From Egibacter rhizosphaerae (GTDB lineage Bacteria; Actinomycetota; Nitriliruptoria; Euzebyales; Egibacteraceae), in NCBI RefSeq assembly GCF_004322855.1, contig NZ_CP036402.1, positions 930,001 to 994,000 on the forward strand: a stretch of DNA of 64,000 nt. The letters are read 5' to 3'. The stretch's first letter is position 1, and each line of letters begins with the position of its first letter. The position numbers and the translations under genes were made by a program. Positions 1 through 8,046 of the stretch are shown one piece after another. The notes beneath the pieces are model-generated. The model worked only from the letters and a program-made list of their open reading frames with translations. It ran no database searches and was not told the DNA's origin.

Positions 1-400
1 GCCGGTCGTTGGGGAAGGCGGGCGAGTCCAGATCGAACGGCTCGGGATGCACCTGCGGGTGCACCCCCACCCGGTCGAGGGTCGCCAGCAGCTGGTGATA
101 GAAGTCCGCGCACGCGAGCCCATCCACCAAGTCGAACCACTCGACGGTGCCATCGTCGACGGTGACCACCAGCCGGTGATCGACGAAGTCGAAGGTGATC
201 TCCACCGTCTTGTCGCCCGACGGCATCGGTCCGGTGGAAAAGCCTCGGGTTGCCACGTGCAAGGTCACGTGCCACCAGTGGTTCTGGAACGGGACCAGGT
301 CGAGGCGCACCTTGCCGACGATCTGGGCGTAGCGGTGCAGCGTCTCCTTCGGGGCGTGCCACTCCTCAAGCGGGAGCGCCGGCCAGACCGGGGCGGGCAT
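1..400 (-). CDS. DUF5996 family protein (partial, C-terminus cut by window edge)
   Basis: The minus strand from an ATG at 400 is open for 133 codons to the window edge, so the C-terminus is missing. The translation begins MPAPVWPALPLEEWHAPKET and contains the conserved blocks IVGKVRLDLVPFQNHWWHV and ITFDFVDHRLVV, which I recognise as the DUF5996 family. Biochemical function is unknown. A GAGGAGG ribosome site lies five bases before the ATG, which fixes the start. The group II intron lies just upstream on the same strand, about 140 bases before the start, so the native promoter region may have been displaced. The gene looks intact in the part that is visible. Confidence 0.8.
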   Translation of the reverse strand, partial: MPAPVWPALPLEEWHAPKETLHRYAQIVGKVRLDLVPFQNHWWHVTLHVATRGFSTGPMPSGDKTVEITFDFVDHRLVVTVDDGTVEWFDLVDGLACADFYHQLLATLDRVGVHPQVHPEPFDLDSPAFPNDR

Positions 401-581
401 GAGTGCCTCCTCGTTGCTGGTGCGACCCACGAGCACGCCAAGAACAACCGACAGCCGCCTCACCCCGAGAGGCTACAGGACGTCGGGTCGCAGCAGCGGG
501 CCTTCCCGGCGAGGACCGCAATCTGCAAGTACTCGAAGGGAGTCGGGTAGCCCGGGGGGATCGCACCCCCGGGCCCCCACA

Positions 582-615
582 GAACCGTGCTTGAACCTCT
601 CAGCTCACACGGCTC
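582..615 (-). ncRNA. Group II intron domain V (catalytic hairpin)
   Basis: The minus strand reads GAGCCGTGTGAGCTGAGAGG and continues to GCACGGTTC, exactly 34 nt. The GAGCCGTGTGAGC and GTTCAAGCACGGTTC arms pair around a GAGA-type tetraloop region. This is the most conserved part of group II introns and holds the catalytic metal-binding core. Domain VI follows at roughly 551-580 as a G/C-rich hairpin, which should carry the branch-point adenosine. No break is visible, so the ribozyme may still be active. Confidence 0.85.
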
Positions 616-627
616 TTATCGTCCTGG

Positions 628-1881
628 TCACCAGACGGAGGGCACCCAGCGCCAGTGCTCGAACAGCCGGGGCTCCCGTTTGGTTGCTCCGGTGAACGCA
701 CGATGGGCTGGGTGGACCCCTCGGAGCCGTTTGTGCTTGCGGCGGAGCCAGCGCACCAAGTAGGCGTTGATGCGCGCGAGGAGGGGATACATCGCGGAGC
801 GGTAGAACGCTCCGTAGTAATTCATCCAGCCGCGGACGATCGGGTTGATCGCTCGGGCCAGTTCGACAAGGGTCAGGTTGGTTCGGCGGTGCAGCCGCCA
901 TCGGCGGACTTGACCGCTGATTTTGTTGAGGGCGTCTTTGCTGATCGCGGGCGCAAACCCCAGGAAGATCCTGCCGTCTTTGCGCCGCGCGCCGCGCGGC
1001 CGGAACGTGAACCCCAGGAACGTGAAACTGGTGTGCTCGTAGTCGAGCGGCCGGTTCGCGTCCTTGCAGTACACGATCTTCGTTTTGGCCGGGTGCAATC
1101 GCAGCCCAACCTGTTCCATACGCTCGGCGATCGCGGCCAGCACGTGGCGGGCCTGGCGTTCGCTGACGCAGTGCACCACCGCGTCGTCGGCGTAGCGTTC
1201 GAACGGGACACGCGGGTAGGTCCGCTGCATCCAGGCGTCGAACGCATAGTGCAGGAACAAGTTGGCCAACACGGGCGAGACCGCTGACCCTTGGGGAGTC
1301 CCTTGGTCTCGCTGCAGCAAAAACCCGTCGGGCTGCCGCATCGGCGCTTGCAGCCACCGCTTGAGGTACAGCAGCACCCACGGGGCGTCGGTGTGGGCCT
1401 CCACAGCCTTGACGATGAGGTCATGCCGGACGCTGTCGAAAAAGCTAGCCACGTCAAGGTCAATGACCCAGTCGTGCTCCCAACAACGCTTGCGGCAGAC
1501 CGCCACCGCGTCCAACGCCGCCTTACCCTGCCGGTAGCCATACGAGTCGGGGTGGAACACCGGCTCCACCCGCGACTCCAGATGCATGGCCACCACGGTT
1601 TGGGCGACGCGATCGGCGACGGTCGGGACCCCGAGGGTCCTGGTGCCGCCGCCGTGCTGTTTGGGGATCTCCACCGCTTTGACCGGAGGCGGGAAGTAAC
1701 TCCCCGACGACATCCGGTTCCAGACCTTGTACAGGTTGTCCTGCAGGTCGGCCTCGAACGCCTCGATGGTCTGCCCATCGACCCCTGGCCCGCCGCCGTT
1801 CTTCTTGACCCTCTTGAACGCCTCCCAGACGTCCCACTTCGAGATCGCAAACGGCTTGCCTTGTGATTTCAGTTTGCTCAC
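628..1881 (-). CDS. ltrA: Group II intron reverse transcriptase/maturase
   Basis: This 417-aa intron-encoded protein should copy the intron RNA at a new DNA site and help the intron fold and splice. Reverse transcriptase motifs are all present: VDGQT near residue 35, DLDVASFFDS at 141-150, QGTPQGS at 193-199 and the catalytic YADD at 230-233. A maturase (X) segment with IVRGWMNYYG follows around 345. There is no HNH endonuclease domain at the C-terminus, so retrohoming would rely on nicks made by replication, as in other En-minus introns. The start is an ATG with a GGAGGA site about seven bases upstream. No frameshift or missing catalytic residue was seen. Confidence 0.95.
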   Translation of the reverse strand: MSKLKSQGKPFAISKWDVWEAFKRVKKNGGGPGVDGQTIEAFEADLQDNLYKVWNRMSSGSYFPPPVKAVEIPKQHGGGTRTLGVPTVADRVAQTVVAMHLESRVEPVFHPDSYGYRQGKAALDAVAVCRKRCWEHDWVIDLDVASFFDSVRHDLIVKAVEAHTDAPWVLLYLKRWLQAPMRQPDGFLLQRDQGTPQGSAVSPVLANLFLHYAFDAWMQRTYPRVPFERYADDAVVHCVSERQARHVLAAIAERMEQVGLRLHPAKTKIVYCKDANRPLDYEHTSFTFLGFTFRPRGARRKDGRIFLGFAPAISKDALNKISGQVRRWRLHRRTNLTLVELARAINPIVRGWMNYYGAFYRSAMYPLLARINAYLVRWLRRKHKRLRGVHPAHRAFTGATKREPRLFEHWRWVPSVW

Positions 1882-2655
1882 CGCGACTCCTCCCAGGCGA
1901 TGCCTGGTTGGTCGGACGAACCACCACGGACGACCTGGCCCCTTCGCTCCACCCCCATTACAGGGGCTTCACCGCTACTACAAGCCAGTCCGCCAGCGCG
2001 CCACAGCGACGGTACTCAATCCCTCGCGGTTCCAGCCGCTCGGGACGCTCCCTCTCGCCGCCCTCGGGCGGTCGGTGTCAGGGCGCGCCTTCTCACGTTC
2101 CGCGTGAACGCCGCAGATCAGGCTCGCGTCGCCTTCATGCCGGACACCACCTGGCCAGTAAGCGGGCACCCGCCAGACTCATCCCAAAGCGCCAACGTCG
2201 CCTCGGTTTTGATGTCACCTAATTACGGTTGCGACACGTCATCAGCGATTCGCTTGCGCTCGCCTTCCTGATCCCTACCTGACGCCTCAAGGGCGCCTTC
2301 TCCCTCATCGCTCACCACGACAGTCTTCAGCTAACGCAGCAGAGGGCGGTTTGACGGCTCCCCCACGCAGGGCGCCGCCGGAGGGCCACAAATCCTCCAT
2401 CATCCACGCAGCATTGCTTCCAGAAGCTCTGCCTACATCAGATCAGCTCCCTTCCGCATTCGTGACGCACCATTGGGCCGCGTTGGCCTGGCACCTGCTA
2501 TCCGGGGATACCCGGTGATTCACACGCATCTCGGAGCCGAAGATCTCCTACGGGTGCCGGGCTCGGCGAACGGCGGTAGATCCGGCTACCGAGGCAGGGA
2601 TTGGGACGCCCCGGGGATGGTGGAGAGCCTGGAGTTTGGGAAGGAGAGTGGCTCC

Positions 2656-3093
2656 ATGGCTGCACCACGTAAGTACCCCGAGGAACTGAAGGCGCGGGCT
2701 GTGCGCATGGTCCGCGACATCGACGAGCGCGGCGCGATCAAGCGCGTCGCCGATCAGTTGGACATCAACCCTGAGACGTTGCGTAACTGGACCCGGCAGG
2801 CCGAGATCGACGACGGCGAGCGCGCGGGCATCAGCAGTGCTGAGCATGAGGAGAACAAGCGGCTGCGCGCGGAGAACGCCGAGCTGCGACGCGCGAAGGA
2901 GATCCTTCGCAAAGCGTCGGCGTATTTCGCGCCTACGCCCACGTCATCCCCGGCATGCAGTCCGAGGCTGCGCAGGCGCTCGCCGACAGCGTCTTCGCCA
3001 CCGACCCTGAGGAGGAGGACGACGAGACCCCCGAGCAGCACGACAGCGACGACAACGAGGAGGGCGATGCCCCGTGAGCGCGAACGGATGTGA
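2656..3093 (+). pseudogene. IS3-family transposase OrfA fragment with foreign out-of-frame tail
   Basis: The ATG at 2656 follows AAGGAGAG. The first ~90 residues are a standard IS3 OrfA: a helix-turn-helix with ADQLDINPETLRNWTRQAEI and a leucine-zipper-like tail ending AENAELRRAKEILRKASAYF. After that point the frame encodes Ser/Thr/Pro-rich nonsense, because the DNA from 2931 is the end of a tyrosine recombinase gene read in another frame. OrfB, which carries the DDE catalytic domain, is absent. The element is therefore a truncated, immobile remnant joined to an older integrase gene. Confidence 0.8.
2931..3077 (+). pseudogene. Tyrosine recombinase (phage integrase) C-terminal fragment
   Basis: The frame from 2931 to the TGA at 3075-3077 encodes 49 codons beginning AYAHVIPGMQSEAAQALADS. 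That matches the end of phage-type integrases, in which the catalytic tyrosine lies in TYAHV. The acidic tail EEEDDETPEQ follows. The rest of the integrase is missing, replaced by the IS3 OrfA. A strong hairpin and a copy of the tRNA-fMet end lie immediately downstream, as expected next to an attachment site. Inference: this is the relic of another integrated element at the same att site. Confidence 0.7.
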
Positions 3094-3137
3094 GCATCCT
3101 GTGAACATACGGCCCAGATCGAGCCGGCCGCCGAAAT

Positions 3138-3168
3138 GCGAAAACCCCCGGCTGACCAGGGGTTTCGC
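3138..3168 (+). terminator. Hairpin after the integrase fragment
   Basis: GCGAAAACCCC (3138-3148) can pair with GGGGTTTCGC (3159-3168) around a short loop. It lies 60 bases after the integrase stop codon. There is no U-run on the plus strand, so it is a probable but not classical terminator. Confidence 0.5.
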
Positions 3169-3170
3169 GG

Positions 3171-3182
3171 TGGTTGCGAGGG
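3171..3182 (+). repeat. 12-bp copy of the tRNA-fMet 3' end (candidate distal att site)
   Basis: TGGTTGCGAGGG here is identical to 57019-57030, the encoded CCA and acceptor strand of tRNA-fMet, in the same orientation. Weaker matches continue beyond it (TGAAC and TCCGGG fall at corresponding offsets). Direct repeats of a tRNA 3' end are the usual mark of integrase-mediated insertion, and an intact integrase sits beside the 57 kb copy. The repeat is short, so this remains an inference. Confidence 0.45.
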
Positions 3183-3814
3183 AAGTTGATGAACTTGCGG
3201 GCGTCCGGGCAATCAGTTGGGCAAATCCCCTGGACACGAGGGTGTGCATAGGCGACACCCAAGGCCTGCCCAAGGGCCACCGGTGTCATGGCTCCGGGAT
3301 TGTTCCGGGGAACCCGGGTGCTCCGCGCGCCGACGGCCTGCGCGTCAACTCTCGTGTTCATGGCCTCGGAGGGTAGATCAGGGAGCTGCCATCGACGCAA
3401 GACGTCTGCGAGCTGACTCTCGTCGGGCCCGGCAGGTCCCGTCCCACGGCTACTGGTTGGCGACCGCATTGTTCCTCCTGGTCAGCGGGCTGGAGGTGGC
3501 ACCTGCCCTCCCCCGCTGCCCCTCCCGGATGGGTCGGACTCAAGAAACGCTCAAGAAACGCCCGCTTCCGGATCACCATGCCACGCTATTCAGCCCTTGT
3601 CCCCCTCGAAGGGGTCGCGCGACCGCCTGGCTAGGGGCCAGCAACCCGCTGGGGACGTGGGTCGCCGCGCTCCCGACGGCCCATCAGCAGACGAACCGAT
3701 GCGAACCGCCGGCGGTTCGTCTACTACACACCGGCGCGCGATGTCGGTACGTCGCCGCTGAGTGATCGTGGAAAGGCGTAGCGGGTCCGATGGAAGCCTC
3801 GCTGATGGCTGGCC
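3183..3814. other. Gene-free region with an 18-bp perfect palindrome
   Basis: No convincing coding frame was seen in these 630 bases downstream of the large NTPase gene. A perfect palindrome, CGAACCGCCGGCGGTTCG, lies at 3702-3719, with an extra CGAACCG copy at 3692-3698. It could be an operator or a weak terminator for the convergent NTPase gene; no U-run follows it. Confidence 0.5.
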
Positions 3815-6800
3815 TCATCCTCCGCTCGGCCGAGAGATGTTCAGCAGGAACGGCCGTACTGTCAGGTCCGCCCCGAGCTGCGTCGTCTGCTCGTCGAGCT
3901 GCGTCTCCAGCGCGGCTTGGCTCCCAGGGATGGATGCCGGCCAGTCGCCGGGCCGCTGGTGTGTCGGCACCCAATACACGAGGTAGATGGCGTGGGTCGA
4001 TCCGGACGGGATCAGGTACTGCGTGACGAGTTGGTCGTGCAGCGCGGTGAGCAGACGGCGGTTGTTGAGGTGTTTGGCTTCGATGACCACGCGGGCGGTG
4101 TGGGCGGGCTGCGTGGCGGTGGTGCGGGTCGCGGTCAGGTCGATGCGGGTGCCGAGCCCACCCGGTGAGCGCCGGGCCACTTCGATCTCGCGGTCGACGA
4201 CGCTGCCCCCGCCGAGGCGGGTCTCGAGCTCGCCCCGGATCCACTCGGAGATCTCGTCTTCGCTCTTGGGGCGGGCCTCGGCTGGCCCGAGGTTCCAGAG
4301 GTAGCGGGAGGCGTGCTGGTGTTGGAGTTTACCTTCGATGGTGTGCAGATGCTCGATGACTACCTCGAGGAGGTCCGCGCTGCTTCGGATCAGCCGGGCG
4401 TCTGCGCGGGCGAGGAGGTGGAGCAGACCGTGCGGGTTGGGCGGCTCGAAGGCGAGGTCGGCGGCCCGGATGCGTGCACGTCGGGCGTACCGGCGCAGGA
4501 TGTCCCTGTCGGGGTCGGGACGGTGGGCGGCTAGTTCTCGCAGGTCGTCAAAGCGGCCGGTGTCGGCCAGGCGCTCGAGCACACGGCGGCGGGTCTCCCG
4601 GGTCTCGATCCAGGGGTTCGAGACGTACGTCGACGGCGTGGGTGGATCGTCGGCGAACGGAAACCGGTCCAGCAGGAGCCGTGCCAGCTCGTTCAGGTCG
4701 CCGCTTCCCAGCCGCTCGAGGGGAAGTTTCGGGACGACGGCGACGAGGTCGCCGGATTCCGACCGGGTGGTCGTCAGTTCAGCCACAGTTGTGGCGGGCT
4801 CGAGGCCGGCGAGGCCCTGTCGCGCCGGTAGCGCTAGCTCGGCGTCAGCGTGCGTGGCCAGCTGGCGGCAGGTTTCGACGGCACGCTCGGGTGCGTGTTC
4901 GATTAGGAGGTCGAGGATCCGGTGTGCGAGCTCGCCGTGGTAGCGACGGGCTACCAGACGGTCGTGGAGGTTGGGGGCGAGGTCGTCGACGAGATGTTCG
5001 AATCCTGTCGGCAGGAGCCCGTTGCGCTCGTGGTCTTGCCGCGCGTCGAGGTCGTTGAGCGCGGCGGCGAGGAGCGCGTCGCGTGACTCGAGGGGCGCGG
5101 CGTCGAGCAGGGCGCCACGGAGGCTGGCGTCTTCGTCACGGTCGAAGTTCCACGCCCCGATGATCGCAGGGGCCCACGGCACCCACAGCGCCGTGTCGAG
5201 GTCCGCCAGAGTCTCCGCACAGTGTCGAACCAGGGTGGTCAGCAGGTAGACGCCGGCCCAGTCGACCAGCGCTTCGCCGGTCGTGATCCGCGCCCTTCCC
5301 TGCCAGTTCAGGGGCGCGAGCCCATGTGTGCGCAGATACTCCAGTCCGACGGCGATGACTCGGTCGTGCCCCTCTTCTGTTAGCAGCTGCCATCCTGGCC
5401 GGCGCGTAAGGTCATGCGAGAACAGGGCGTCCCCTGTTGGCGGGTCCTCCCCCTGTGCGAGCCAGTAGGTGACCCGCCACCAAGCCTCAGTGTCGACTTC
5501 GGCAGCCTCCAGCGCGGCCACGAGGTGCTCCCGGCGCTCATCGGTGGTGGCGCGGGTGGCCTCAGCTTCGGCTTCGCGCTCGCGGTGGCGCCGCCAGCGC
5601 CGGGCCGGCTCAGACTGGACGGACCTGCTGCCACGAAGGTGGTCGGTGGCGAGGTAGGCGGGGTGTTGTTCAGGAAGGGTGAGCACCAGGTCTGCCGTCT
5701 TGGCTGTCGGCTGTCCGAGCAGGTAGGGCACGCAGGCCGCCAGCGGCTCGCGGGCGGTCGCGGGCAGACCGGGCAGGCTGTCCAGCAGCCATTCGACGTC
5801 CTCAGTGGTTATGAGCCGCAGGTCGAGTAATGTCAAGCATACGTCGTCGTCCGGAGCCTCGACGGCGACCGCTTCAGCGAGTCGGCGGCGCGCGTTGTCA
5901 TCGACCTGCTCCAGCCATGGGAGCGCCTCTCGAGGGGCCCACCGGTGGCTGTCGCTCGGTGACATAGCCGCGAGGAGCCGGGCCAGCGACCCCAGCACCG
6001 TGGCGATGCGACGACAGGCCCATGCGCGACGAACGAGCTGTGGGATCAGTCTGCCGTAGGCGTCCTCCTCGTCGCTGACGTGCTCGGCCGCCCACTCGAG
6101 GACATCGGGCAGGTCTTGGTCGGGGATGTGGTCGGGAAGCTGACCCAGCAGCACGAGGTAGTTGCCGACGAGATCAGGCCACCGACGGGGCCTCAGCGCC
6201 GCGAGCAACTCGCGGGTCTCCAGCTGTTGCGGGTACAACGCTGAGACGACGCCGGCGAGGAGCTGGTCGTCGGGGTCCTCGTCGGGGCCCAGGTACAGCA
6301 GCGGCGTGAGAGCGCGCCGCTGGTCGGCGTCTGCGAGCACGTCGACAGCTTGCACGCAGACGAGGCGGGCCCAAGGAGCCCACTGCGGGTCGCGGGCCGC
6401 GGCGTTGAGCTCGTCCGCCAGGTCCCGGCAGTCTCCGGCGGCAGCGAGGGCGGCGACCCACCACAGCCCACACGAGTGTGTGAGGCCGCGATCGAGTTCG
6501 GCACCGAGTTGAGCTTCGAGGCCGGAGTGTGCGAGAGGGGCGAGGTCGGCCTGCCAGGCGGGGTCAAGTTCGCCCGCCGCCGCCTGCTCCAGCAGCCGAT
6601 CGACGATGGCCGCCAACACCCCCTCCGAGGGGAGCTCGACGCCGGCCTGGACAAACGCCAGGGCGTTGGCAGCAACCAGGTCGTCCACCAGCCCCGGGTT
6701 GAGTGCGGCCAGCCACGCGGCAACGCCGACCATGGAGCCGGGCAGCACGTCGTAGTGCACGCCGAGCAGGTCGTGCAGCTGCCGACGGGTGATGCCGCGG

Positions 6801-7837
6801 CCGGTCAAGTAGGTCGCGGCGAGATGCTCGGCGTACTGTTGGTGGCGGAACTCGATCGTGCCGTCCGGCGCGGCATCGAACAGGGCCGTATCGAGGACCG
6901 CCTCGTAGTCGTCGCTGGTCAAGGGGATGCCCGGCTGCTCGGGCTCCGGGTCTGAGGGCAACGTGTGCACGCTGGTGGCGTCGACTCGTAGCGCCGTGGC
7001 GGTGGAGAATGCGCGGCTGCCGGTCAGCATGGCGATGGCACCGAGCCGAGCGGCGAGCCGGTGCTGCCGATCGGCCGGCATTGCCTGGCGACTGGACCGG
7101 ACCGAGTCGTGTTCCGCGAGTAGGTGGCGGATCTCGAACCGGATTGCCTCTAGGTGGCTGGCCGGGAGGTCACCTGAGCGTTCCCACTGCCGTGCGGCCG
7201 CGAGCAGTTGGCTCGGCGTGGCGGCCAGTCGGCCGAGCCGTGCTTCGGTGAGCGCCCGCAGGAACGCGTCAGGGTCGCTGACCACCTCCGCGGTGATCCT
7301 TCGGGCCGCCGGCCGACTCAGCGGCAACAGACGGAACTCCTCAAAGGCAGGCAGGGCTGCGCCGAGCTGCTCGGCCAAGGCCGGGTTCCAGGCAGCGGGG
7401 CGGCACGCGAGGCGCCATGGCGCGCTGCGCGCTTCAGGTGCGGCGAGGTGCTCCTGGAGGACGCGGTGGGTCGCCTCCTCGTACAGGGCCGCTTCGTCGA
7501 TGGCATCAAGGTAGATGGGCACTCCGTGAGCGGCTACCTCGACGAGCCGGTCGTGCATCCGGCTGCGGTCAAGCCGCCGCAACGGGATCTCGATCGCGTC
7601 AGGTTCGAGTGTCCGCAGCGCCTGCAGCACGGTGGTCTTGCCGACACCGCCAGGTGCCAGGAGAACGAAAGCCTGCGAGGCGGTGAGCTCCAGCGCGGGG
7701 CGAGGACGAGCAGAGGGGGTCATCCACCAGGGGTCGTCCGGTTGGGGGATGAGAAAGCCGTCGCTGTCTACCGGGACGCGCTCACCAACAGGGAGTACAT
7801 GCCGATCGAGCTCCTGTAGAGAAAAACCCGTCACCAC
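3815..7837 (-). CDS. Giant STAND/NACHT-like P-loop NTPase with helical repeats and C-terminal PD-(D/E)XK-like nuclease
   Basis: The 1,340-aa product has a Walker A motif APGGVGKTT (61-69) and a Walker B motif PIYLDAIDEA (107-116). An Arg-rich stretch around 145-170 could be the sensor region. Residues ~300-1150 are a long, Leu/Ala-rich helical region resembling HEAT-type repeats. The C-terminal ~130 residues contain RIDLTA with D1233 and VIEAKH with E1253 and K1255, the D...ExK pattern of restriction-like nucleases. This order (NTPase, sensor repeats, nuclease at the C-terminus) suggests a signal-gated DNA nuclease of antiphage type; that is inference. The start is GTG at 7837 or the adjacent GTG at 7834, after GGAGG. 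The HEPN-like gene lies 209 bases upstream on the same strand. Confidence 0.75.
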   Translation of the reverse strand: MVTGFSLQELDRHVLPVGERVPVDSDGFLIPQPDDPWWMTPSARPRPALELTASQAFVLLAPGGVGKTTVLQALRTLEPDAIEIPLRRLDRSRMHDRLVEVAAHGVPIYLDAIDEAALYEEATHRVLQEHLAAPEARSAPWRLACRPAAWNPALAEQLGAALPAFEEFRLLPLSRPAARRITAEVVSDPDAFLRALTEARLGRLAATPSQLLAAARQWERSGDLPASHLEAIRFEIRHLLAEHDSVRSSRQAMPADRQHRLAARLGAIAMLTGSRAFSTATALRVDATSVHTLPSDPEPEQPGIPLTSDDYEAVLDTALFDAAPDGTIEFRHQQYAEHLAATYLTGRGITRRQLHDLLGVHYDVLPGSMVGVAAWLAALNPGLVDDLVAANALAFVQAGVELPSEGVLAAIVDRLLEQAAAGELDPAWQADLAPLAHSGLEAQLGAELDRGLTHSCGLWWVAALAAAGDCRDLADELNAAARDPQWAPWARLVCVQAVDVLADADQRRALTPLLYLGPDEDPDDQLLAGVVSALYPQQLETRELLAALRPRRWPDLVGNYLVLLGQLPDHIPDQDLPDVLEWAAEHVSDEEDAYGRLIPQLVRRAWACRRIATVLGSLARLLAAMSPSDSHRWAPREALPWLEQVDDNARRRLAEAVAVEAPDDDVCLTLLDLRLITTEDVEWLLDSLPGLPATAREPLAACVPYLLGQPTAKTADLVLTLPEQHPAYLATDHLRGSRSVQSEPARRWRRHREREAEAEATRATTDERREHLVAALEAAEVDTEAWWRVTYWLAQGEDPPTGDALFSHDLTRRPGWQLLTEEGHDRVIAVGLEYLRTHGLAPLNWQGRARITTGEALVDWAGVYLLTTLVRHCAETLADLDTALWVPWAPAIIGAWNFDRDEDASLRGALLDAAPLESRDALLAAALNDLDARQDHERNGLLPTGFEHLVDDLAPNLHDRLVARRYHGELAHRILDLLIEHAPERAVETCRQLATHADAELALPARQGLAGLEPATTVAELTTTRSESGDLVAVVPKLPLERLGSGDLNELARLLLDRFPFADDPPTPSTYVSNPWIETRETRRRVLERLADTGRFDDLRELAAHRPDPDRDILRRYARRARIRAADLAFEPPNPHGLLHLLARADARLIRSSADLLEVVIEHLHTIEGKLQHQHASRYLWNLGPAEARPKSEDEISEWIRGELETRLGGGSVVDREIEVARRSPGGLGTRIDLTATRTTATQPAHTARVVIEAKHLNNRRLLTALHDQLVTQYLIPSGSTHAIYLVYWVPTHQRPGDWPASIPGSQAALETQLDEQTTQLGADLTVRPFLLNISRPSGG

Positions 7838-8046
7838 CGGCCTCCGTGCGCCCTGCGAGCATCCTGCCGCGAGGGTAGCCCCGACCCCAGGGATCCGTCG
7901 GTCACCGGATGCACTGTCAGAACTCCTGCCCGCTGGAATCCCTCAGCTACTGGGAGCCCCCAGCACAGTCCCACGCCCCGTCGCAGCCCGGGCGAGCGCG
8001 GCCTCTAGCTCGACTCCCGGGCCGCCTGCGTCAAGGGCGGCCACCT

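Larger units (their letters stand above)
542..2470 (-). mobile_element. Group II intron with ORF, apparently full length
   Basis: On the minus strand the element begins at 2470 with GTGCG, the group II 5' consensus. It carries about 590 bases of structured non-coding RNA, encodes the reverse transcriptase, then has a 34-nt domain V and a domain VI hairpin, and ends CTACCCGAC at 542. The total of about 1.93 kb is normal for a bacterial ORF-containing intron. Both ends are inferred from consensus, not from an empty site. The host transcript is not obvious: the 3' exon side leads into the region before the DUF5996 gene and the 5' exon side abuts the leader of the IS3-type gene on the opposite strand. 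Confidence 0.85.

Noticed and set aside
47-550. Plus-strand frame of 167 codons over the DUF5996 gene
   Set aside because: The minus strand encodes a recognisable DUF5996 protein with a good ribosome site, and the plus frame has none.
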